Assembly: GCA_951640195.1 (NCBI GenBank)
Contig: OX621171.1
Location: 372,001 to 436,000, forward strand
Direction of reading: 5' to 3'
DNA: 64,000 bases
DNA from: Porpolomopsis calyptriformis
Lineage: Eukaryota; Basidiomycota; Agaricomycetes; Agaricales; Hygrophoraceae
Both the position numbers and the translations under genes were made by a program. Below, one piece after another: positions 21,601 through 30,790 of the stretch (positions are counted from its first letter, which is position 1; each line of letters begins with the position of its first letter). Under the pieces are notes generated by a model, which saw nothing but the letters and a program-made list of their open reading frames with translations, searched no databases and had not been told where the DNA came from.

Positions 21601-22283
21601 ACGCTCCGAATGCTACTACTGGGATATCCCCTTTTTTTGCTAACAAGGGTTATCATCCAAATATTTCAGTACACCCTGAGCGTGATCTTACTTCCGTTCG
21701 AGCCAGAGAACTAGCTGTTGATTTGGACAAACTCCACTCCGAACTCCGAAATACCATCTCCGAAGCTCAAAAGCGTTATCAGCACTATGCTGACTTAAAA
21801 TGCATTCCAGCCCCTGATTTCAAAATAGGAACTCAAGCCTTCGTAAAGGCCAAGTTTTTCCGAACTACCAGACCCTCCAAGAAACTCTCGGAGAAGAACT
21901 TAGGTCCTTTCGAGGTTATTGCCCAAGTTGGAACCCATTCCTATACTCTCCGTTTGCCTAGTTCCATGAAAGCTATCCATCCTGTCTTTCATGTATCACA
22001 GTTGGAACCAGCCTCACCAAATACGATTCCGAACCGAGTACAACCTCTGCCTCCTCCAGTAATCATAAACGGAGAACCGGAGTTCGAGATCTCCAAAATC
22101 CTAGACTCGAAAATTGATAATAGGCGTCGCTTATGCAAATTATTGTATTTGGTTCGTTGGGAAGGCTACGAAGGTACCGACAAAGAAACCTCATGGATCC
22201 TTGCTACTGAGCTAGGACATGCTTCGGAACTCATCTCGGAGTTCCACTCCACTTATCCGGAGAAACCTGGACCTGACTATTGA
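18615..22283 (+). pseudogene. pol of B2, nearly intact
   Basis: A single frame of 1223 codons with one TGA stop (21057-21059, in the integrase zinc finger region). Protease IDSGSTHCFLD at about residues 40-50. RT follows with [27 protein letters not shown] and [11 protein letters not shown], then RNase H (ETDASDYA...VVTDHKNL...FLTRRY). Integrase comes next (HPIAGHFGQ...CNSCTMCARSK, FIEQLP, CDRGSEF, EGDGQTERVNQ), then a chromodomain (EFEISKILDSKIDNRRRLCKLLYLVRWEGY). It starts 27 bases after the gag stop in another frame. This is the best copy of family B and the template for reading B1. Confidence 0.93.
20653..20664 (+). promoter_or_regulatory. Candidate central polypurine tract of B2
   Basis: AAGAGGGAGATA, identical to the 3' PPT at 23872-23883, located between RNase H and integrase in the coded linker NPKEGDSDY. 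Same position as in B1. Confidence 0.5.
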
Positions 22284-22329
22284 TTTCTTTTGCTCTTATT
22301 TATTTTTCTTCGATTCAAAAAATCGTTAT

Positions 22330-23715
22330 CTATTCCAAAGGGACTATTTCTACATCCCTTATGCGTAATTCCTCCTCCTCCAACATCTCCGATTCCTCCA
22401 ACACCTCCGAACTTTCTCCGCTTTCTCCACTGTCCTTATAATCCCCATCTAATAACTCCTCAGTCCTCTCCATGGACTCCCTCATTCTCTTCATCTCCAT
22501 TCTCATCTTCCTCATTTCCCCCCGAACTCCCTGCAACTCCTCCCTCAAATTTGCCATCTCCGACGACTCCGCATTTCCCTGCCACCTTTTTCCTCTGTGC
22601 TCCGGTTCCTCCGTGGTACTCCGGACGCGTTTTCTCTTTGCTGGTTCTTCCCCAACCCAGCATTTGGCCTTCACCTGTTGGCAGGCGGTACAACTCCGGG
22701 CCTTCCCTTGTCCGGTCGGCCACACGCACTCCTCTGCACTCCCTTTCTTGATGCAAGGCTCGCACGGAGCTCTCCTAAACGAACTCCGGTCAACTCCAGA
22801 ATAAGGCAGATAAAAAGAAAATACTTACGGTCGTCTGATCAAGGCCTCTTGCCCTGATCTTTCCTCCGCCGCCATCTCCACCTGCTCTGCTGGCTCCGCT
22901 ATTTGAGCTGCCTCCTTCGCCCTCCTTGCTGCCTCCTTTTTTGCAGCCTTGGCCGCTCGTCGTTCCTCTGCCAACTGACACTCTTCCTCCACCCTCCAGG
23001 CCTCCTCCGCTTGCTCTGCTTCCTCGCGCTGATATGACCCCTCAGTCCCCTGAGCACCGTATATTCAACTATACGAATACTAGACACCTACCAAGTCCTT
23101 CGAACACGAACTCGAACCCTCCGAACACTCCCAATAGCTTCCGAACGTCCCGAACGACTTCGAGAATCATCGAACACTCCGAACGCGATCGAAGCTTTCC
23201 GAACGCGAATGAAAGTTTGTATATCAAAGGGAAGACACCATTCAAAGGCATCTGTTCTCTTCTATTTCTCCCTTTTCATTCGATTCCTTCATTTCCATTC
23301 ACTACTTTCCCCTTAGATCATTAGAGAGGCTCCCCTTTTATTATATACACTCAAAGGGATCCTTGTACTAGAAGATATATATACTGTATGTTGTAGCTAG
23401 TGATCTAACAAGTTAGATATTCGCTTCTCTCTCGCTCTCGAGACTAGATCCTCTTTAGATCTTTTAAGACTTCCTCTTTCAATTCTCCGATCCTTCCAAT
23501 TCCCCGATCAATCTCGTTCGCGAACGATCGAAGACTTCCTTTCCACGATCATCGATCATAGACTGTGTCGAGACTCTTTATAGTTGTCCTTGCACCTTGT
23601 TCTGTGTTCGGTTCTCATACACGAAGCAGACGTATCAGCGCTCTCGTTGTTCTTCATTTTCGAGCAGGACTTGAAGCTGTGCGAGTTGAGCTTGGATTTC
23701 TTTGCGAGTGGGCAT
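22330..23715 (-). pseudogene. Antisense spliced gene of B2, split by a solo LTR
   Basis: The ATG is at 23715-23713. The first exon runs to 23638, is cut by the F solo LTR (23030-23637), and continues to 22829. The second exon ends at 22330. The six cysteines are conserved with B1, as is the TATA box. The acceptor differs: B1 has TTCCAGAG, B2 has TTCTGGAG, so the in-frame AG is lost. The C-terminal part has a few more residues than in B1. The gene is therefore dead twice over. Confidence 0.75.
23030..23637 (+). repeat. Solo LTR of gypsy family F
   Basis: 608 bp, TGATATGACC...CGTATCA, flanked by GCGC on both sides (23026-23029 and 23638-23641). It matches the two LTRs of element F (26865-27473 and 35207-35815) but has no internal region, so it is a solo LTR left by recombination. 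It is the youngest insertion in its stack (F LTR in B2 in C). Confidence 0.93.
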
Positions 23716-23884
23716 TATTAATGAAGAAGGGTGGTCCGCCGGACCTTATTATATATGTTCCGATTTCAAACTCCGACGATTCTCCGAAATCCGCCACATT
23801 CCGAAACTCCGATTTCTTGGTCATTACCAAATATGGTCAAGTCCAATATGCAGTCTCGAGGGCTCGCCCTTAAGAGGGAGATAC

Positions 23885-24141
23885 TGTTATATCCCAGTTC
23901 CGACAAACTCCGATGAATTCCGATGAACTCCAATTACTCCGACAACTCCGAACACTCCGTACTTTTCACATGTTTCCTACTTATGACGTCCTCTGTTGTC
24001 ACTATGTCTCAGATATAATTATCTAGCAGGTATATAAGTACTGCATTTTTTCCCCTGTATCTGTAGACAGAATATCGACTAAGTCCTGTCGTTTATTCAT
24101 CTCCGATCTCCGAATTCAACTCCGAAACTTCAGACATAACA
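23885..24141 (+). repeat. 3' LTR of B2
   Basis: 257 bp partner of 17070-17326, preceded by the PPT AAGAGGGAGATA (23872-23883). Differences from the 5' LTR are mostly C/T or G/A at former CpG sites. Confidence 0.95.
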
Positions 24142-24146
24142 AAGAC

Positions 24147-24197
24147 CCACATTGGACCTCCCAGAGTGAAGACCTGAGTCCTGCTTCGCACCTAACA
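24147..24197 (+). repeat. 3' LTR of element C, right piece
   Basis: These 51 bases continue the LTR broken at 17069 and end CCTAACA. The rejoined LTR would be 388 bp. Directly to the right family A ORF3 sequence begins. Confidence 0.65.
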
Positions 24198-25235
24198 AGA
24201 ACGGATGCTCAACGCGTCTCGTTAATCCATTGGAGAGTTCCCGCCTGGGCTTCAGGTGATTCCACTGACGCACCTGTACAGGTGCCGACTTCTTCTGTGC
24301 CTGGACGGATTAACCTGTCTCAGCCAACCGCCACGAGTTCCCCGGAAGAGTGGGCTCGTTGGTTCTACATAAACCGCCATGCCGCGCACCCTGGAGTGCG
24401 CTTAGAACAAGATGGCAGCATTTCGCTGCGAAGCCTCCGCGGGATGCTTTTGGTTAGTCGATACAAACCAAAGTCACCTAAGACCTGTGCTCCCGCTGGA
24501 TCATCGACAGACGCCGACCAGATACGGTCGCAATACATCAGAGCGGCGGCCCTCCTGTTTGGAATGCCCGGCCACTATCGCTCACTTGTGACGGGATCGA
24601 ACCTGTCCATTGCGGAACCCACCAGAGAACCAGCCCGGTACTCTGGATTATCCAATGTCACGGAACAATCCCTCATTCTGTTCTTCGCCGGACAAGGTGT
24701 TACGTTTGAACAGGCGGATGACACCTTTGTCTATGCCTTCCAATGGCTCGAGTACACTCTCCAGGGTAATGTCTCAGACTTATCCTCCCTCGAGACGTAC
24801 AGAGAGTCTGTACGTACTACACTAGCAAGGAATGGCGTTCCTTCGTCACTTCGTGATGGAAATGACACATGGTTCCCGGACGGACATCCTCGCCGACGTC
24901 CCCAGTCTCGTATCTCATCTAATGACGAGTCTGTCGCCCCATCCGCGGGCCTGATCACCCAAGATGCATTTGATGTGTCTAACTCGTTCACTCGGCATGG
25001 ACAAATCACGTACACGCTTGCCGAGCGTGGACCACCCCATGGGTGGGACTTGTCCCGCACATCACGACGCCGTTCACAGCATGATTCACAAGACAGCGCT
25101 GTGCCACCAGGCAGTGATAGCGAGCAAGTCTCACTTGGCTTGCCGATCCCCAAACCTGAGCCAGCTTTGCTTCAGGAATGTATTGATAGTACGTCAGAGA
25201 TACCTGACGTCCCGATGGACTACGGACGAATGTAG
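24198..25235 (+). pseudogene. ORF3 of family A, C-terminal half (A2)
   Basis: An open frame of over 300 codons without stops, ending TAG at 25233-25235, matches the C-terminal half of the ORF3 of A3 (26331-26864 and 35816-36300). The protein segment holds a Trp-rich piece (EEWARWFYINRHAAHPGV), a helical middle and a Ser/Pro-rich tail. No known motif is visible. The N-terminal half is missing, replaced by the end of element C. The A 3' LTR follows 140 bases downstream. It may be the far end of A1. Confidence 0.75.
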
Positions 25236-25375
25236 TCGTTGCCGCAGTTGTATTACTATGGCGTTTATTTCCTATTTCTCTTAGTTCTTTCTATGTAGTT
25301 TATAGACTGTTTTATGTGTATTCTGCCTGGCTATCAGGCTTAACTTACCCCAGCAGTTAAGCCGAAGGGGGAGGA

Positions 25376-25570
25376 TGTAACAGATATGTTACATACAGCC
25401 ACCATGCTGTGTTTGTACATATTTGTACTGGATACCTTAAGTACCAGTTACACTTAGGTAAACAATAAGTTTACATCCCACTCCCGCTTATACCAGATTG
25501 CCCCAATACATTGGTTCTGTGCATATCCTGGTATTGAGCAAAGTGTGATAACTTATCCCCAATCCTTACA
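25376..25570 (+). repeat. 3' LTR of family A (A2)
   Basis: 195 bp, TGTAACAGATATGTTACA...CCTTACA, preceded by the purine tract AAGGGGGAGGA. The first 18 bases are nearly palindromic. It equals the partial LTR at 1-148 with few changes. Confidence 0.93.
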
Positions 25571-25995
25571 CCATCCCAGGTAAAATTATGAAGAACGAGT
25601 TCCTTCGTCTTCTCAATGCCAGGGTGGCCAGTGTGGGAGTAGGCATGGGACAGTCATATAATGTCTGTGCGCAAAGATACTTCCTCCGGCACCACTATTT
25701 GACCTTCAACATCGCGTACAAGCCCATCTGCTTGGGTCCAAGTGAGTGAGGCATCCTCAAGCTTATCTTGGATCTTCTGCAGGAGTGGGATTTTGAAGTG
25801 TAACCTAGAAAGAAAACTCAGGTTTGACAACTTGACAATTGAATTAATCCATCGGTTGCGCGCTATCAGAACTTCGTTCTCCATGTCAGCTTCAACGCCA
25901 GGTAAGTAATCAGGGTGTCTGGACAGGCCGTCTGCCTTGTTCTTCCTTCCTGGAACATACTCGATTTTGAACCTGAACCTGGACAGATATTCAGA
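25571..25995 (-). pseudogene. RNase H end and integrase start of another gypsy element (G)
   Basis: On the minus strand the piece codes the end of RNase H (KNKADGLSRHPDYLPGVE) and the beginning of integrase (ENEVLIARNRW, GHPGIEKTKELV). It lies between two A-family LTRs in opposite orientation and is what remains of an older element into which A copies inserted. It has no LTR of its own here. Confidence 0.75.
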
Positions 25996-26190
25996 TGTAA
26001 GGGTTGGGGATAAGTTATCACACTTTGCTCAATACCAGGATATGCACAGAACCAATGTATTAGGGCAATCTGGTATAAGTGGGAGTGGGATGTAAACTTA
26101 TTGTTTACCTAAGCATAACTGGTACTTAAGGTATCCAGTACAAATATGTACAAACACAGCACGGTGGCTGTATGTAACATATCTGTTACA
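25996..26190 (-). repeat. 3' LTR of A3
   Basis: 195 bp, inverted copy of 25376-25570. On the plus strand it starts TGTAAGG and ends TCTGTTACA. The purine tract is visible as CCTCCCCCTTT just to the right. Confidence 0.93.
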
Positions 26191-26330
26191 TCCTCCCCCT
26201 TTGGCTTAACTGCTGGGGTAAGTTAAGCCTGATAGCTAGGCAGAACACACATAAAACAATCTATATACTGCATAGAAATAACTAAGGGAAATAGAAAATA
26301 AATGCCGTAGTAATACAACTGTGGTGACGA

Positions 26331-26864
26331 CTACATTCATCTGTAGTCCATCAGGACATCAGGTATCTCTGACATACTATCAATACATTCCTGAAGCGAA
26401 GCTGGCTCAGGTTCGGGTATCGGCGAGCCAAGTGAAACTTGCTTGCTATCGCTGCCTGGCGGTGCAGCGCTGTCTTGTGAATCGCGCCGTGAATAGCGTC
26501 GCGAAGTGTGGGACGAGTCCCAGCCATGGGGTGGTCCACGCTCGGCGAGCATGTACGTGATTTGTCCATGCTGAGTGAACAAGTTAGACACATCGAATGC
26601 GTCTTGGGTGATAAGGCCTGCGGATGGGGCAACAGACTCATCATTAGACAAGATATGAGACTGGGGATGTTGGCGAGGATGTCCGTCTGGGAACCATGTG
26701 TCATTTCCGTCATGAAGTGACGAAGGAACGCCATTCCTTGCCAATGTATTACACACAGACTCTCTATATGTCTTGAGGGAGGATAAGTCTGAGACATTAC
26801 CCTGGAGGGTGTCCTCGAGCCATTGAAAGGCATAGGCAAAGGCGTCATCTGCCTATTTAAATGT
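26331..26864 (-). pseudogene. ORF3 of A3, C-terminal part (left of F)
   Basis: It continues the ORF3 reading from 35816 after removal of F. The end differs from A2 by a TGA in place of CGA two codons before the normal stop. The last four bases 26861-26864 (ATGT) are the F target duplication, ACGT on the other side, one C-to-T change apart. Confidence 0.8.
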
Positions 26865-27473
26865 TGATACGTCTGCTTCGTGTATGAGAACCGAACACAG
26901 AACAAGGTGCGAGGACGACTATAAAGAGTCTCGACTCAGCCTATGATCGATAATCATGGAAAGGGAGTCTTCGACTGTTCGCGAACGAGATCGATCGGGG
27001 AATCGGAAGGATCGGAAAGTCGAAAGAGGAAGTCTTAGAAGATCTAAAGAGGATCTAGACTCGAGAGTGAGAAAGAAGCGAATATCTAACTTGTTGGATC
27101 ACTAGCTACAACATACAGTATATATATCTTCTAGTACAAGGATCCCTTTGAGTGTATATGATAAAAGGGGAGCCTCTCTAATGATCTAAGGGGAAAGTAG
27201 TGAATAGGAATGAAGGAATCGAATGAAAAAGGGAGAAATAGAAGAGAACTGATGCCTTTGAATGGTGTCTTCCCTTTGATATACAAACTTTCATTCGCAT
27301 TCGGAAAGCTTCGATCGCGTTCGGAGCGTTCGATGATTCTCGAAGTCGTTCAGGACGTTCGGGAGCTATCGGGAGCGTTCGGAGGGTTCAAGTTCGTGTT
27401 CGAAGGACTTGGTAGGTGTCTAGTATTCGTATAGTTGAATATACGGTGCTTAGGGGATGGAGGGGTCGTATCA
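26865..27473 (-). repeat. 3' LTR of F
   Basis: 609 bp, same length as 35207-35815. Contains the array of TCG words at 9-10 base spacing (27302-27405) and a TATATATA box (27119-27126). Confidence 0.95.
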
Positions 27474-27474
27474 T

Positions 27475-27510
27475 CTCCTCCTCACTGAAATGTTGACTGT
27501 CCTCAGTCAA
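27475..27510 (-). promoter_or_regulatory. 3' polypurine tract of F with adjacent hairpin
   Basis: On the minus strand AACATTTCAGTGAGGAGGAG (27475-27494) ends next to the 3' LTR. The hairpin TTGACTG-TCCT-CAGTCAA lies next to it at 27493-27510. The 20-mer recurs exactly at 30728-30747, again next to a hairpin. Confidence 0.75.
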
Positions 27511-27567
27511 TCACGTGATTTGCCAGTAGTTGCCGAGGCGCGTTTATAAGTGTGACATCTGTGTCAC
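27510..27567 (+). promoter_or_regulatory. Putative promoter of the F antisense gene
   Basis: A perfect palindrome ATCACGTGAT (E-box CACGTG) at 27510-27519 is followed by TTTATAAG at 27543-27550 and by the inverted repeat TGTGACA...TGTCACA right after. The ATG lies at 27641. Promoter use is inferred from position. Confidence 0.45.
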
Positions 27568-27640
27568 ATTCATCTTTAGACACGACCGTCTTCGAACCGC
27601 GTACCACAACGCCAAGAAAACCGCGACAAGCCGTTTAAAA

Positions 27641-29180
27641 ATGACGCAGAACATTATCAATATCGCGAAACAGAAGATTTGCAACCAAATGAGGTCGCTT
27701 CCGGATGGGGTTGCCGAACCCGAAGATTACAAAATCTGGGGGCAACAGTTTTGCAAGTTACTGGTGAGTTTTTGTTTTTCTAATCGTTTTCTTCCGCTAA
27801 TCCATCTTTTAGATTGCATATAATTGGGTCGTAAAGGCCCTGAAGCAAACATCAACGGACGACGAGGTCGTCGCATGGCAAAAAGAGGCCCGCGAGACCT
27901 TCGACGCTTTCGAAGAGTGAGAGTGGTTGGAATGGGCGGGGGAGCTGCTGATGCCAAGGTTGGCAGAGGTGGTACGTCGCGAGGCCGAGGAGAAAGCGGA
28001 GGTGGAGAGGGCAGAGACGTCTGCGCGGGAGGAACGAGAGAGGGTCGAGCGCAAGGAGCGAGAGGAGCGAGAGCGAGCGGAGCGTGAGGAACGAGAGGAA
28101 CGAGAGGAGCGCGAGCGGGTTGAGAGGGCGGAGTGAGAGGTACGAGAGAAGTGGGAGCGAGAGGAGCGAGAAGAACGAGAACGGGAGGAACAGGACGCAG
28201 AGGATCGGAAGCGGATGGAGGAAGCCTACGAGAGGCTCCTCCAGTTGCTTATGGACGGGAAGATCGACGAGGAGGAATTCCGTCGAGAAACAGAAAAGGC
28301 GGCGGGCGAGAGTGGGACGAAGGCAGTGGAGGTGTCGGCAGACACGCCAGACACGACGGGGGGGACGACGGAAACGACGGAGGATGGGCACCAGCCCTCA
28401 GTTGATGAAGACGAATCGGCGGCAGCAGCGCAATCGCTGACTGCAGAAGAACTGGTCAAGCGGTCGAAGGCGGCGCATCGGGAGAGGATGGCGGCGAAGG
28501 GACGGTTGCTCCCTGCGATCACGACGCGGGAGTACCGCAAGCGAAAGGCGGTAGAAGAGGCTTTGCGCCCAGTCGAGGGCAAAGTAAGTCTCTTTTTTTT
28601 TTTTTTTTTTTTTGTTTTTTACTAACGGACTTCTTTATTTCGCAGTGTGATTTTATCGAGAAGGTGGGCGCGGAGTGTGAGATCGGCCCCGCGGATCCGT
28701 TATACGCCAAGTGCGTAACGGATAAGCGCGGTTGCTATTAGAAGGGGGAAACCCGCTTGGGCAAGAAGTTCAAGCCGCGGCCCAAGGGGGAGTCGAAGGG
28801 CGCGAACAAGTCGGCGACGGCAGAGGAATCGAAGAAGGGGGTTCGGAAGTCGGCGAGGGCCGTTTCTCGTAAGTTTTTCCTTTTTCTTTTTGTTTTCTTT
28901 ATTCTAATCTTTTCTTTCTATAGGTCCAGTAGTCTATATCGACGAGACGCCGCCTTTCGAGGAGGAGACGGTGGGCGAAGGCTCGAAGGAAACGACGCAG
29001 CCGGTCGCGGGTTGGAAAGGGAAGGGGAAGGCGAAGGCGGTCGATGAAGAGAAATCGCAAGAGGTTTTGGCGGCGATCGCAGAGGAGAAAGCGCGCGTAA
29101 AGGCGCGAATCGTCGTTCTCGAAAAGGTTTTGAGGGGTTTAGAAGAGAGGGAAGAGGAGATGGTCTTAGAGAATCTGTAG
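27641..29180 (+). pseudogene. Four-exon antisense gene of element F: charged coiled coil with cysteine module
   Basis: Exons 27641-27763, 27813-28583, 28646-28868 and 28924-29180 join in frame to 457 codons plus stop. All three introns (49, 62 and 55 bases) have GT(G/A)AGT donors and TAG or CAG acceptors. Three in-frame stops (TGA 27918, TGA 28134, TAG 28739) make this copy a pseudogene. The product has a short helical N-terminus and a long Glu/Arg repeat coiled coil (about residues 85-190). An acidic linker and a cysteine module C-x9-C-x11-C-x6-C with a basic tail follow, then a final charged helix. Layout and cysteine spacing resemble the antisense gene of family B. It converges on pol with about 120 bases between ends. 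Function unknown. Confidence 0.75.
28588..28612 (+). repeat. Poly-T run in intron 2 of the antisense gene
   Basis: About 25 T residues right after the donor at 28584. It forms the pyrimidine-rich part of the intron and is a likely slippage site. Confidence 0.8.
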
Positions 29181-29302
29181 ACTTGTCTTGAATAATTTGT
29201 AGCCTTTAGTCTTTTTCTTATAAATTTTGTATTTCTGTGTCTAAAAAAAATGAAAGAAAGACTTTGGAATGAAAAAAGTGTGTAGCGATGTGTTACGGCA
29301 GG

Positions 29303-30790
29303 TTACAAGTCCTCGATCACAACGCTATCGAGTGGTTCGCTAGCTAGCGAACATTCCATCTCTCTAAGTCGTGAAGTCGATATGTCGAGGAATCGTTCGG
29401 GAATTGCGATCGACCTTCGAGCGAAGTACGGGATGACTCTAAACGCGGCGATTGGGCGATGTAAGATGGATCCGTCGAGTTCCGCGACGATATAAGCTTT
29501 CCCTAGGTTTCGAGATACCACGACTAAGGGTCCTAGGTATCGAGGACGCATCTTCCGATTGAGAGACTTCTCGATTTTTGTGTTCTGAATGAGTACGAGA
29601 TTGCCAGTCTTGAAATCGTAGTCGCGAATGGTCTTCTCGTGTTTCTTCTCGAATCGAACGGCGGATCGTAGACGAGCGGTGAGAACCTCCAATCGGAGTT
29701 GGTCTAAATCAGCGTCTCGTTTCTGTAGGGCGATCGCGCGTTGCGATATTAGATCAGTCGTCAAGAGAACCGAATCTGGAGCGGGAAGGAGATATGTTGC
29801 TTCGGAAATATCTAACAGAAGCAATGGCTGAGACCCTGTAATGGCGAAGTAGGGTGAGCATCCCAGTCGCTTTCGGGTAGTGACGCGCTCAGCCCAGAAT
29901 ACGGAGTAGGCTCCGATCGACCATTGTTTCTGATTGCCATCGACAGCTTTGAATAGCGATTGTCATACGTCGAAGTGAGATCATTCGACTATTCCGTTCG
30001 CGCGAGAGTTGTATCCGCTAATGCGAATATGGTTGATTCGATAGCGCTTGGCGAGATGATCTACGGCTCCTAAGAAAGCTGTTCCGTTGTCCATGACGAT
30101 TTCTCGAAGAGAGCCCCATCGACAGATTATATCCTCAAAGATCCATTCGCCAATCGATTTCGCTGTTTCCGAATGAAGCATTCGAAATTCGGGATAGTGG
30201 GTGAGGGAGCATCGCCCTTGAACGATATATCGAAATGGGCCGGATCGGGGCATATGCATAGTGTCGACGTAGATTTTGGCGAATAGGGGAGCTGGCGTGG
30301 CGACGGTCGGAGGGATGAGGGCTTGCGTGGTTTGGCGAACCTGACAGGTATGACATGTCTGAACGAACCAGACTATGTCGGGGGCCATATGGGGCTACCA
30401 GAAGCGTTCGGAAATGATCGATCGGGTAGCGAAGATAGCCTTGTGGCCTGTTCGATCATGAAGTTCCGTCATGATCGCTAATCGGCGATCCGGATCGATG
30501 ACTAATTTATGAGCTCCTTGTCTATCCTTTCACCATAGTCGGTGGTTGTCGATAAAGAACTCTTCGCAGTATCGTATAAAACTCGCATAGTCGCTGTCGG
30601 ACATGTTGCTTGGTCGTTCGAGATCTGAAAGCCATTTTCGAACGAGGAGAAGTCGTTGATCGTCTTGCTGAGCTGCTTCCGATCATGGAACGATGTTGTA
30701 AGAATCAGTACGTTGGTGGATAGGGTCCTCCTCCTCACTGAAATGTTTACTCTGCAAGTAAACTGAGGTGGGCATTCGGAGGGTTTTCGT
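29303..30790 (-). pseudogene. Integrase of element F
   Basis: Zinc finger of HHCC type (HDRTGHKAIF...CHTCQ) near 30350-30460, DDE core with VDTMHM, MDNGTAFLG and NGIVE, and a C-terminal domain (NLVLIQNTKIEKSLNRKMRPRYLGPL) at 29400-29620. It ends at 29303. Stops near 29980, 29960 and 30524 and a CGA-to-TGA type change break it. No chromodomain is seen, unlike in A, B, C and E. Confidence 0.85.
30728..30763 (-). promoter_or_regulatory. Candidate central polypurine tract of F with hairpin
   Basis: Exact 20-base copy (30728-30747) of the 3' PPT, lying in the coding linker between RNase H and integrase. A hairpin GTTTACT-CTGCA-AGTAAAC is adjacent (30745-30763). Both PPT copies thus have the same neighbour structure with a different stem sequence. 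Confidence 0.6.

Larger units (their letters stand above)
17070..24141 (+). mobile_element. Complete Ty3/gypsy element B2
   Basis: Bounded by 257 bp LTRs (17070-17326 and 23885-24141) and the duplication AAGAC (17065-17069 and 24142-24146). It codes gag and pol on the plus strand and the spliced antisense gene on the minus strand. A 608 bp solo LTR of family F sits inside the antisense gene. The LTR pair differs at only a few sites, nearly all transitions, so insertion was fairly recent. Confidence 0.95.
15395..24197 (+). mobile_element. 3' part of Ty3/gypsy element C, with B2 inserted in its LTR
   Basis: The piece holds the end of integrase, a chromodomain, a C-terminal extension and a 3' LTR. 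The LTR is split by B2 (17070-24141). Gag, protease, RT and the 5' LTR are missing. The LTR ends CCTAACA at 24197 and is followed directly by ORF3 sequence of family A. Confidence 0.75.

Noticed and set aside
27813..28583. Glu/Arg-rich stretch as mere low-complexity noise
   Set aside because: The frame continues in phase through three introns on both sides, so it is coding; only its repeats are low complexity.
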